Source: Brevundimonas vancanneytii (GTDB lineage Bacteria; Pseudomonadota; Alphaproteobacteria; Caulobacterales; Caulobacteraceae). From it: a DNA stretch of 42,080 bases. Below are positions 26,273-33,080 of this stretch, one piece after another. The DNA lies in the NCBI GenBank assembly GCA_945861515.1, contig CAMAVA010000008.1, positions 1-42,080 of the forward strand. Direction: 5' to 3'. The notes beneath the pieces were generated by a model. It searched no databases. It was not told the origin of the DNA and saw nothing but the letters and a program-made list of their open reading frames with translations. Position 1 is the stretch's first letter. The number at the start of each line of letters is the position of its first letter. The position numbers and the translations under genes were made by a program.

Positions 26273-26313
26273 AGCCTGTTACGATAACCGCTCTACACCG
26301 GTCGGAACAGGCT
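26273..26313. repeat. Short inverted-repeat element, copy A
   Basis: A 41-bp unit bounded by AGCCTGTTACGA and TCGGAACAGGCT (11 of 12 complementary), in the gap between convergent parB and the creatininase gene. Its right half (GATAaCCGCTctACAC...TCGGAACAGGC) closely matches the right half of the longer element at 32465-32581, so the two belong to one intergenic repeat family. It may fold into a hairpin in both transcripts, but there is no U-run. Confidence 0.65.
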
Positions 26314-26356
26314 ATGGCGCCGGCTTCAGCCCTGATCGCTTCGGCGGAACCGGCCT

Positions 26357-27124
26357 TCAGGCCCTTGACCAGGGCGTTGGCGGCGTTTCGGCCGAAAAGG
26401 CCGCGACATCCGCCATTAGCCCCTGGGCTGCCAGGGCGACCAGTTCGCCCCCCTTTTCCGGCGTGGCCAGGGCCGGATCGGAGCCCATCCGCCCGTCAGG
26501 AAAACGGGCGCGAAAATCGGCAGCCTCCCGGATCGGACCGGTCGGGGCGATCTGCGGCTCATAGTCGGCTGTCTTGATGGCCTCCGGATGGGCCCATTGC
26601 GTCACGGCGATTTCGGAAGGGGTGGCGTGGCTGCCGTGTCCGGTGGGAAACTGGCGATTGGCCAGGGCATTGACGCCGCTCAGGTCCCACCAGTTTCTGA
26701 GTTTCAGGGAAAAGCCCCGGGGTGTCTGACGATAGCTGGCCTCGGCATAGAGTTCCGAAAAGGCCGCCTCCATGGTGGCGACATTGCCGCCATGCCCGTT
26801 CAGGAAATAGATTCGCTCGAAGCCGTGAACGGCCAGGGAGCGGCACCAGTCGCCGATCGCCGCCATGAAGGTGGACGGCCGCAGGGAAATCGTGCCGGGA
26901 AAGCCCAGATGGTGCTGTGCCATGCCGATATTGAAGGTCGGGGCGATGAGCAGGTCATCCCTGCCCTTCTGGGCCTCGTGGGCGATGATCTCCGGGCACA
27001 TCCAGTCTGTGCCCAGCAGGCCGGTGGGTCCATGTTGCTCATTGGAGCCGATGGGAACCACCACGGTCCGGGATCGGGTCAGGAAGGATTCGATCTCGGG
27101 CCAGGTGGATTTTGCGAGCAGCAT
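26357..27124 (-). CDS. Creatininase family protein
   Basis: A 255-residue metal-dependent amidohydrolase of the creatininase superfamily. Ligand motifs are visible: Glu/His in PIGSNEQHGPTGLLGTD (E and H, then D), and the NGHGGN box with the second His near residue 110. Family members hydrolyse creatinine, formamides of pyrroloquinoline- or mycofactocin-type cofactors, or other cyclic amides, and the true substrate cannot be read here. No purine, creatine or cofactor genes flank it. The length is typical. The 169 bp upstream to the DUF6491 gene show no credible gene. Confidence 0.9.
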   Translation of the reverse strand: MLLAKSTWPEIESFLTRSRTVVVPIGSNEQHGPTGLLGTDWMCPEIIAHEAQKGRDDLLIAPTFNIGMAQHHLGFPGTISLRPSTFMAAIGDWCRSLAVHGFERIYFLNGHGGNVATMEAAFSELYAEASYRQTPRGFSLKLRNWWDLSGVNALANRQFPTGHGSHATPSEIAVTQWAHPEAIKTADYEPQIAPTGPIREAADFRARFPDGRMGSDPALATPEKGGELVALAAQGLMADVAAFSAETPPTPWSRA

Positions 27125-27293
27125 GGCGGACCTTTCCTTGAGCCCGCTCCTGCGGCTGCGGAGCGGTCGCAGACGGTGAGCGGACCCTGGCTGAGTGATT
27201 GGGACCCTGTGCCTCTGTTATGACCGGTTCGGCCACAACGGAACAGACCTTCACCCTACAGCTGCGCCGAAAGGCCTTCGCCGGCAGGCCGGC

Positions 27294-27731
27294 TCAGGGG
27301 CGGTCCCTCTTGGGCAGGGCCTCGACCTCGGCGGGGCTCAACCGGGTGAGGGTTCTCACCGCGCACCGTTGCGGGCCAAGGTTGCTGGTGTGAACCAGGA
27401 CCGTGACATCCTGGGCGCCGCAGATGCTGGAGGTCGGACGGCTATCCAGCCCCAGATCCAGCGCTGTGTCCATATCCATGCAGCGGCCAAACATATCCAG
27501 CCGGTAAACCTCGCGCCCTGCCTTCAGATAGAGTGTCTTCTCGTCGCGGGCGGTAAAGTTGCTGACCTGTCGGTTGAAGAAGCAACTGCTCCGACTGGCG
27601 GGGGTGCTCGATGTTGCCGGCGCCGCCCTGGGCCCGGTGGCCGGATCGGCCGATCTGGCCTGGGCCAGGGCGCCCGCGCCGAGAACAAGCGCCAGAGCGC
27701 TGACGGCAACAAGTCTGGGGTGGGTCATCAT
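27294..27731 (-). CDS. Exported DUF6491-type protein
   Basis: A 145-residue secreted protein: signal peptide MMTHPRLVAVSALALVLGAG with an Ala-rich end, then a compact domain with four cysteines (SSCFFNRQVSNF, MFGRCMDMD, SSICGAQD, PQRCAVRTL) that could form two disulfides. The pattern C-F-x-x-R-Q-V-x-N-F...L-Y-x-K-A-G...Y-R-L-D-M-F-G-R-C is what I associate with DUF6491. The function is unknown. GAGGAAA precedes the start; ATG 27731 and ATG 27728 are adjacent. It lies 42 bp from the mnmC stop on the same strand and may be read from the mnmC transcript. Confidence 0.72.
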   Translation of the reverse strand: MMTHPRLVAVSALALVLGAGALAQARSADPATGPRAAPATSSTPASRSSCFFNRQVSNFTARDEKTLYLKAGREVYRLDMFGRCMDMDTALDLGLDSRPTSSICGAQDVTVLVHTSNLGPQRCAVRTLTRLSPAEVEALPKRDRP

Positions 27732-27773
27732 GACGGGTTTCCTCGAAAACAGTCGTCCCGCTGATACATTGGG

Positions 27774-29585
27774 TCAGGATGACGGCCTTTTCGAGGCCCT
27801 GCGCGCGGCGCGCTCGGCAAAACGCCCTGGATGCACGGCCCGGGCCAGGTCGCCGGGCAGGGGAGACGCCAGCCCCAGAATGACAGCCGCAAGGTGCTCG
27901 GCCAACAGCGGAGCCAGGGTAAAGCCCCGGCCCCCGAAACCGGCCAGGGCATGGAGACCGGCCTGTCCGGCGAGGGGCCCCGCCAGCGGCAGATGATCCG
28001 GCGTGGCGCTGCGCACGCCCGCCCGCCCTTCCAGGGGCAGGGCGGCGAGGGAAGCTGCCAGACGGGGCATCCCTTCGGCCAGTTGAAGCAGGTTGGCCCT
28101 GTCGTCCTCGGGAACGGGCTCTTCGTCGGTCCGATCCCGTTGATGGGTGGCGCCAAACAGCAGGCCATCTCTTGTGGGGATGACATAGCCGCCAAAGGCT
28201 GTCGCCATCGGCGATTCCACGCCTATCGCCCTGGAAATCTGACCCCGGACGCTCCGAAGGGGGGCCATTTCCGGGGCAGGGGCAAGCGCCATTGTCTCCA
28301 GTCCGGCGCACAGCACCACGGCGTTGACCCGGGCAAGGTGTTCGCCAGCGCGGCCCAGGATGGTCCAGTCTCCAGTGCTTTCGGGCTGGAGGGCGACGAC
28401 CGCGCGACGATCGACGGGGCCCGTCCAGACCGGGATCAAGGCCTGGGGATCCACCACCAGGGCCTGATGCAACAGCAGGCCATCCAGCTGGATCTCCAGG
28501 GAGCCTGAATCGAACAGGCCGCCGGCGACGATGCGCTCGAAGCGCGTCTGGTCCCGCGGCGAGGTTGCCTGCTGTCTCGCTCCGCGCGAGATCACCGCCT
28601 CCTCGACCTGGTCATAGAGCTGCACCGCCCGGCGGAAAGCCTGGGCATGGAGCCGTCCCGCCGGGTTCTCCCCGGCATCGAGCCTGGGCGTCATCAGGGC
28701 GGCGGCATTGCCCGAGGCGGCCGCAGCGGGTCCTTTCGGATCGAAGACCTGCACGGAGGCGCCCTGCTGGCGCAGGGCCCGGGCCATCGACGCCCCGGCG
28801 ATGCCGGCCCCGATCACGGCAACCGTTCTGGAGCCGGGGTCCGGATCGGCGGGCGACCCCGGCCAGACCGCCTCCAGCCGTTGCCGTTTGCGGCCAAAGC
28901 CCGGCTGTTTCGAAACGGCAAACCCGGCCGTTTCCAGGCCACGCCGCACCCCTCCGGCCACGGTAAAGGTTGCGGCGCGGGCGCCGGACGCGCTGTGCTG
29001 GCCGACCAGGGTCAGTACCGACTCGCTCCACATGGCCGGGTTCGCCGCCGGGGCAAATCCGTCCAGGAACCAGGCATCTGCCTTGCCGGACCAGCCGGTC
29101 AGCGCCGCCTCAGCCTCCATGATCGCCAGGTCGAGGGTCGCCGAGAAGGCCGGCAGATCGATTCGGGTCCAGCCCCGGGCGTCACCCGGCCAGGCTTCCA
29201 ACAGGGCCTCCGCCGCCGACCCCAGCTCCGGCCAGCGGCCGAGGGCCCGGGCCGCGTCTGACCGGGTGAGAGGATGGGCCTCAAGGGAGAAGATCTGCAG
29301 CCGGGCCCCCGGTGGGCGGGTCTGGTTCCAGAGATGCAGGAGGGCTGCGATGTTCAGGCCGGCGCCAAAGCCCAGTTCCGCGACGGTGAACCGGGATCGC
29401 CCAGCCCAGGCTTGCGGAAGACCGCAGCCGGCCAGGAACACGGTCCGGGTTTCGGCCAGACCGTCGTCGCTGGAAAAATAGACATCGCCATAAAGGGTCG
29501 AGGCCGGCAGGCCGTCGTTGCTCCAACGAACAGGCGAAGGCCTGTCCACAGGCCTGTCCACAGGCTTGTCCACCGGGTTGCTCAC
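27774..29585 (-). CDS. mnmC: Bifunctional tRNA U34 modification enzyme MnmC
   Basis: Converts the cmnm5/nm5 wobble modification made by MnmE-MnmG to mnm5; about 603 residues. The N-terminal methyltransferase half (MnmD) has RWSNDGLPASTLYGDVYFS, AELGFGAGLNIAALLHLW and DAWFLDGFAPAANPAMW. The C-terminal FAD oxidase half has VAVIGAGIAGASMARALRQQG and ends in GLHALAGFGGRGFTLAPLLAEHLA. Both activities look intact. The reported start is GTG 29585, giving an odd N-terminus of repeated VDKP/VDRP units encoded by a 12-bp tandem repeat; in-frame GTGs within the repeat may be the true start. It acts on the product of MnmE-MnmG encoded 6-8 kb away. Confidence 0.93.
   Translation of the reverse strand: MSNPVDKPVDRPVDRPSPVRWSNDGLPASTLYGDVYFSSDDGLAETRTVFLAGCGLPQAWAGRSRFTVAELGFGAGLNIAALLHLWNQTRPPGARLQIFSLEAHPLTRSDAARALGRWPELGSAAEALLEAWPGDARGWTRIDLPAFSATLDLAIMEAEAALTGWSGKADAWFLDGFAPAANPAMWSESVLTLVGQHSASGARAATFTVAGGVRRGLETAGFAVSKQPGFGRKRQRLEAVWPGSPADPDPGSRTVAVIGAGIAGASMARALRQQGASVQVFDPKGPAAAASGNAAALMTPRLDAGENPAGRLHAQAFRRAVQLYDQVEEAVISRGARQQATSPRDQTRFERIVAGGLFDSGSLEIQLDGLLLHQALVVDPQALIPVWTGPVDRRAVVALQPESTGDWTILGRAGEHLARVNAVVLCAGLETMALAPAPEMAPLRSVRGQISRAIGVESPMATAFGGYVIPTRDGLLFGATHQRDRTDEEPVPEDDRANLLQLAEGMPRLAASLAALPLEGRAGVRSATPDHLPLAGPLAGQAGLHALAGFGGRGFTLAPLLAEHLAAVILGLASPLPGDLARAVHPGRFAERAARRASKRPSS
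29538..29573. repeat. Three 12-bp tandem repeats with CTGTCCACA units
   Basis: Three head-to-tail units AGGCCTGTCCAC, AGGCCTGTCCAC and AGGCTTGTCCAC at the mnmC 5' end, coding VDRP/VDRP/VDKP. Each contains TGTCCAC, a 6-7 of 9 match to a DnaA box. They may be a simple slippage repeat or a weak DnaA-binding cluster; the sequence alone cannot decide. Confidence 0.75.
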
Positions 29586-29670
29586 AGGCTGACCCCGGAG
29601 TCACGCACAGGGCTGGACGTCAGGTCCGTGTCAGGCACATCAGGATTCCAGGTCGGAGCGGCCTCGATCT

Positions 29671-29704
29671 AAAGCAAAGGGGGCCGCCCCGAAAGGCGAC
29701 CCCC
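29671..29704 (-). terminator. Rho-independent terminator of the Ala/Pro-rich lipoprotein gene
   Basis: On the minus strand a 10-bp GC stem (GGGGGUCGCC with GGCGGCCCCC, one U-G wobble) closes a 6-base loop and is followed by UUUGCUUU. It begins about 31 bp after the stop of the gene at 29735-29998. Confidence 0.83.
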
Positions 29705-29734
29705 TCGATACCTGGCCCGTTCAGGCCTGTCCTG

Positions 29735-29998
29735 TCAGGGGACCTTCTTTTCTTCGACCGCAGCGGCGGGTGCGGCAGCAGCGGCGTCTGCGGCCGGGGC
29801 GGCGGCGGCGTCCGTCTTGGCTTCGGCTTCAGCCGCCGGAGCCGCTGTGGCATCGGCGGGCGAGGCTTCGGCGGCCGGGGCGGCCTCGGGAGCGGCGGCT
29901 TCAGCGGCGGGCGCTTCGGTCTTCTCGGCCGGCTGGCCGCAGGCAGTGAGGGACAGGGCGGCAATGGCCGCGCTGGCGACGAGGAGTTTGCGAATCAT
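29735..29998 (-). CDS. Small Ala/Pro/Glu-rich lipoprotein
   Basis: An 87-residue protein: lipoprotein signal MIRKLLVASAAIAALSLTACGQ with lipobox LTAC (Cys at residue 20), then a low-complexity tail of Ala, Pro, Glu and Asp with almost no hydrophobic residue (A-E-A-A-x-P repeats). Such tails are extended and disordered and may span periplasmic space or coat the envelope. It has its own intrinsic terminator, which suggests a strongly expressed single-gene transcript. The function is unknown; slippage in the repeats would readily change its length. Confidence 0.8.
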   Translation of the reverse strand: MIRKLLVASAAIAALSLTACGQPAEKTEAPAAEAAAPEAAPAAEASPADATAAPAAEAEAKTDAAAAPAADAAAAAPAAAVEEKKVP

Positions 29999-30145
29999 GT
30001 TCCTGGGACCCCTTTGAGGTTTCTTCTGTTACGCCCGTTGACGGTGCGCAAAGGGGACTATGCGCCGGCTTTTCGAGAGCGCAAGCGGTGTTTTCACGTT
30101 TGCGTGATCACAAATTCCTCGCTGAGTCCTGCAGGCGTTCCGCCT

Positions 30146-31015
30146 CTATCCCTCCGCCGGAATGGCCGACAGGGCCTCTTCCAGCTCCAGGAAGCTGGGC
30201 TGGGCGCCGCTGGGAACGCTGCCCCGGCCGATCTCGACCGAGATCTGGGCGGCGTTGCCATGCAGATGGGCGACCAGGACCGACTGGATGATCTTGTAGA
30301 AGGCGCTCTCCTCATTGACCACGTCGGTCAGCCGGGCCGCCAGCGGACCAACGATGCCATAGGCCAGGAACACGCCCAGGAAGGTGCCGACCAGGGCGCC
30401 CCCGATCATCCCGCCCAGAACCTCCGGCGGCTCGGTGATGGAGCCCATGGTCTTGATCACCCCCAGAACGGCGGCGACGATGCCCAGGGCGGGCAGGGCG
30501 TCAGCCAGGTTCTGCAGGGCATGACCCGGGGCAAGCGCCTCGTGATGATGCTTTTCCAGCTGCTTTTCCATGGCGTCCTCGACCTGGTGAGGGTCCTCGA
30601 GGTTCATGGTCATCATCCGCAGGGTGTCGCAGATGAAGTCGACGGCGAAGTGATCCTTGGTGATCTTGGGAAAGCGCGAGAAGATCGAGCTCTCCTTGGG
30701 CTTTTCGATATGGCTCTCCAGGGCAATGACGCCCTTGGACTTCATGGTCTTGGTCAGCAGGAACAGCAGGGACAGCAGGTCCTTGTAGTCACTGGCCTTC
30801 CATTTGGGGCCGGCAAACGCCTTGGCCAGTCCGCCGCCTGAAGCCTTGATGGTGGTCAGGGAATTCGAGATCAGAAAGGCCGCCACACCGGCCCCGCCGA
30901 TGGCCATCATCTCGTGTGGCAGGGCGTGCATGATCACGTCCATGTTGCCGCCGGAAATCAGATAGCTGCCGAACACGAGGCCGAACAGCATGACGAGGCC
31001 GATGATCTGGAACAT
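30146..31015 (-). CDS. motA: Flagellar motor stator protein MotA
   Basis: Proton-channel stator subunit; 289 residues from the ATG at 31015. This start is chosen because MotA proteins begin M-F-Q-I-I-G; the in-frame ATG 15 codons upstream adds unrelated residues, and neither has a good Shine-Dalgarno. Four membrane segments are visible: residues 1-20, 33-52, and two after residue 175 (ALPALGIVAAVLGVIKTMGSI with the conserved Pro and Gly residues, then GGALVGTFLGVFLAYGIVGPLA). The large cytoplasmic loop carries conserved Arg and Glu residues that touch the rotor (LRMMTMNLEDPHQVEDAME). No motB is present within the window, so the partner is encoded elsewhere, as in Caulobacter. Confidence 0.95.
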   Translation of the reverse strand: MFQIIGLVMLFGLVFGSYLISGGNMDVIMHALPHEMMAIGGAGVAAFLISNSLTTIKASGGGLAKAFAGPKWKASDYKDLLSLLFLLTKTMKSKGVIALESHIEKPKESSIFSRFPKITKDHFAVDFICDTLRMMTMNLEDPHQVEDAMEKQLEKHHHEALAPGHALQNLADALPALGIVAAVLGVIKTMGSITEPPEVLGGMIGGALVGTFLGVFLAYGIVGPLAARLTDVVNEESAFYKIIQSVLVAHLHGNAAQISVEIGRGSVPSGAQPSFLELEEALSAIPAEG

Positions 31016-31163
31016 GGATTTTGTCGTCGCCCGGTGGATAAGGATCAGGGCTGCGAGCATGGCGGTTAATGCTTAATGGGCCATGAGCGGCGACCCTCAG
31101 GGCGGTCTGTCCCGCCGGGGCCGGCGGTTGCACCGGCCAGAAACCGGGCCTAACAGGATCGCC

Positions 31164-32468
31164 ATGACCCAGAAGGCGCCTCCGCCCGGACCCAGGCTAG
31201 AGCCGAGGGCGTTCGGAATCCTGTTTGCGGTGTCGATCGTGGTGGCGGTGGGCAATACCGGTCTGATGACGGTGTTGCCGGCCATTGCCCGGGAAATCCG
31301 CATCGCCGACTGGATGGCCTCCGCGGTTTTTTCCCTCTCGGCCCTGCTCTGGGCTGTGATGAGCCCGATCTGGGCGCGGGAGTCCGACCGGCGCGGTCGC
31401 AAGCCTCTCATCATGCTGGGCCTGGCCGGTTTCATGACCTCCATGCTGCTCTGCGCCGGGGTGGTCAGCCTGGGGCTCAGCCACGTCCTGCCGCCCGTTG
31501 TGATCTTCATCCTGTTCCTGATCAGCCGGGCGCTGTTTGGCCTGGTCGGGTCGGCGTCAAATCCGGCAACCCAGGCCTATCTGGCCGAGCGGACAAGCCG
31601 GTCCGAGCGGACCCAGCAGATGGCCGCCCTGGCCGGCGCCTTCGGCCTTGGCACGGTGGTCGGACCCTTTCTGGCGCCGCTCTTCATCCTGCCCGGCGTC
31701 ACGCTTGCCGGGCCGATGTATGCCTTTGCGCTGCTGGCGGGCGGAGTGCTGGTCGTCGTCTATCGCGGGCTGCCGGACGAGGAGGGCCCTCCCCGGGAAA
31801 GTCGCCGGTTCGCCGGAGCCGGCCAGGGTCAGTCCCTTTGGCGAGACCCCCGGCTGATGCCCTTCCTGCTCTATGGCTTTCTGGTCGCCTGCTGCCAGAC
31901 CTCGCAGGGCTATACGCTCGGCTTCATGATCATCGACAAGCTCGGCGTCAAACCCATGGAGGCCCTCGGGTTCACCGCCGTCGCCACAGGGGCCGGGGCC
32001 CTGGCCAGCCTTCTGGCCCAGTGGGGCCTGATCCGGATCTTCGCCATGGGTCCCAAACAGCTGTTGCGCTGGGGTGTTGGCCTGGCGGTGCTGGGCAATG
32101 TGATTACCATATTCTCGCCCGACTACTGGACGGTGGTGGCCGGCTATGCCGTATCAGCCCTGGGCTATGGCTTTGCCCGTCCCGGTTTCACCGCTGGCGC
32201 TTCCCTGACCGTGAAGATGAGTGAACAGGCCCGGGCGGCGGGGGCCATCGCCGCCGTCAACGGCCTGAACGTCATCCTGGCGCCGGTTTTTCTGGTCCTC
32301 TACGGCCATTTCCATCAGGGGCCGTTCATTCTGAACGCCGTCATCCTGGGCGGACTGCTGGTCTATGCCTTCCGGAACCCTGTCCTCAAGGATGCCGGGG
32401 AGAATCCGCCGGATGATGAGGAAACCGCCACGGCGATCATGGAGCGCCGCGACGAAGGCGGACTCTAG
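31164..32468 (+). CDS. MFS transporter
   Basis: A 434-residue major facilitator with about 12 membrane segments. The loop 2-3 signature is SPIWARESDRRGRKPLIMLG. The N half ends near residue 210, and the charged central loop (LPDEEGPPRESRR) separates the halves. It looks like a drug/H+ antiporter or metabolite exporter; the substrate is unknown. The ATG at 31164 has AGGA upstream, while the longer frame from 31083 adds a charged, non-conserved stretch. The stop codon TAG lies inside the left arm of the inverted-repeat element at 32465. Confidence 0.9.
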   Translation: MTQKAPPPGPRLEPRAFGILFAVSIVVAVGNTGLMTVLPAIAREIRIADWMASAVFSLSALLWAVMSPIWARESDRRGRKPLIMLGLAGFMTSMLLCAGVVSLGLSHVLPPVVIFILFLISRALFGLVGSASNPATQAYLAERTSRSERTQQMAALAGAFGLGTVVGPFLAPLFILPGVTLAGPMYAFALLAGGVLVVVYRGLPDEEGPPRESRRFAGAGQGQSLWRDPRLMPFLLYGFLVACCQTSQGYTLGFMIIDKLGVKPMEALGFTAVATGAGALASLLAQWGLIRIFAMGPKQLLRWGVGLAVLGNVITIFSPDYWTVVAGYAVSALGYGFARPGFTAGASLTVKMSEQARAAGAIAAVNGLNVILAPVFLVLYGHFHQGPFILNAVILGGLLVYAFRNPVLKDAGENPPDDEETATAIMERRDEGGL

Positions 32469-32581
32469 GGCCTGTTCCGTTATGATCGAACCGATCATAA
32501 CGGAAAACTAGGCTCCGATTCACAGTGTTAGAGCATCTTTCGATCCGATAGCCGCTTCACACTTATCGGAACAGGCCCTAG
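32465..32581. repeat. Inverted-repeat element, copy B (MITE/REP-like)
   Basis: A 117-bp unit with perfect 15-bp inverted ends (CTAGGGCCTGTTCCG and CGGAACAGGCCCTAG). Inside its left part is a further perfect hairpin, 14-bp arms with a 3-base loop, at 32475-32505. It sits between convergent genes, and each arm supplies a stop codon: TAG at 32466-32468 for the MFS gene and TAG (minus) at 32578-32580 for the MAPEG gene. The right half resembles copy A at 26273-26313. There is no transposase and no obvious target duplication. It may act as a two-way transcription barrier or an mRNA stabiliser, by analogy with REP elements. Confidence 0.85.
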
Positions 32582-32982
32582 CCGCCCATCACGACGGACC
32601 AGACCAGCCGTCCGAGCGCTCCGAACAGCAGGATGGCGGTGGCCAGCATCTGGATCATGAAGCCCATCTCGCGCTTGCCGGGATCCTTCACATAGCCGAG
32701 GGCATAGAGGATCCGGCCCAGCATCCAGACCCCGCCAAGCCCGGCCGCGACCCAGTCCTGGCCCCAGGCCAGGGCAAACAGCCAGAGCGACGGCAGATAC
32801 AGGGGCAGCCATTCGAGGGTATTGAGATGCACCCGGATATTGCGCTCCAGGTCCGGATCCCCGGTCATGGCCGGGGCATTGATGCCGCTGCGCCGGCGGG
32901 CGCCGCCCACCCGCATGATCATCCAGACATAGACGAGCAGGGACAGAAGCGTGGCGATGGCCACCGGAGCGTGAACGGTCAT
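32578..32982 (-). CDS. MAPEG family membrane protein
   Basis: A 134-residue protein with four predicted membrane helices and the MAPEG signature in the first loop (ERNIRVHLNTLEWLPLYLPSLWLF), where E-x-x-x-R-x-H-x-N-T-x-E is characteristic. Families of this type include microsomal glutathione S-transferases; bacterial members are thought to conjugate or reduce lipid-soluble electrophiles. ATG 32982 is preferred over an in-frame TTG at 32997, and GGGGAT lies about 10 bp before the ATG. Its stop is supplied by the inverted-repeat element. Confidence 0.88.
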   Translation of the reverse strand: MTVHAPVAIATLLSLLVYVWMIMRVGGARRRSGINAPAMTGDPDLERNIRVHLNTLEWLPLYLPSLWLFALAWGQDWVAAGLGGVWMLGRILYALGYVKDPGKREMGFMIQMLATAILLFGALGRLVWSVVMGG

Positions 32983-33080
32983 GACAGGTATCCCCAAGGA
33001 TCGGGACGGTCTCTCGCCATCCCCTTGACCGGCAAGCTGTCATGCTTTGCGAGGGTCCGGCAAGCCTGAGCTATCAATGA

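Noticed and set aside
30088-30110. TTTTCACG...CGTGATCA before motA, considered as a degenerate parS or inverted repeat
   Set aside because: It lacks the central CACGTG and the right half-site.
31066-31076. TTAA-N3-TTAA upstream of motA, considered as a CtrA site
   Set aside because: The spacing is 3, not 7, so it does not fit the CtrA full-site consensus; motility genes are often CtrA-dependent, but this is not enough.
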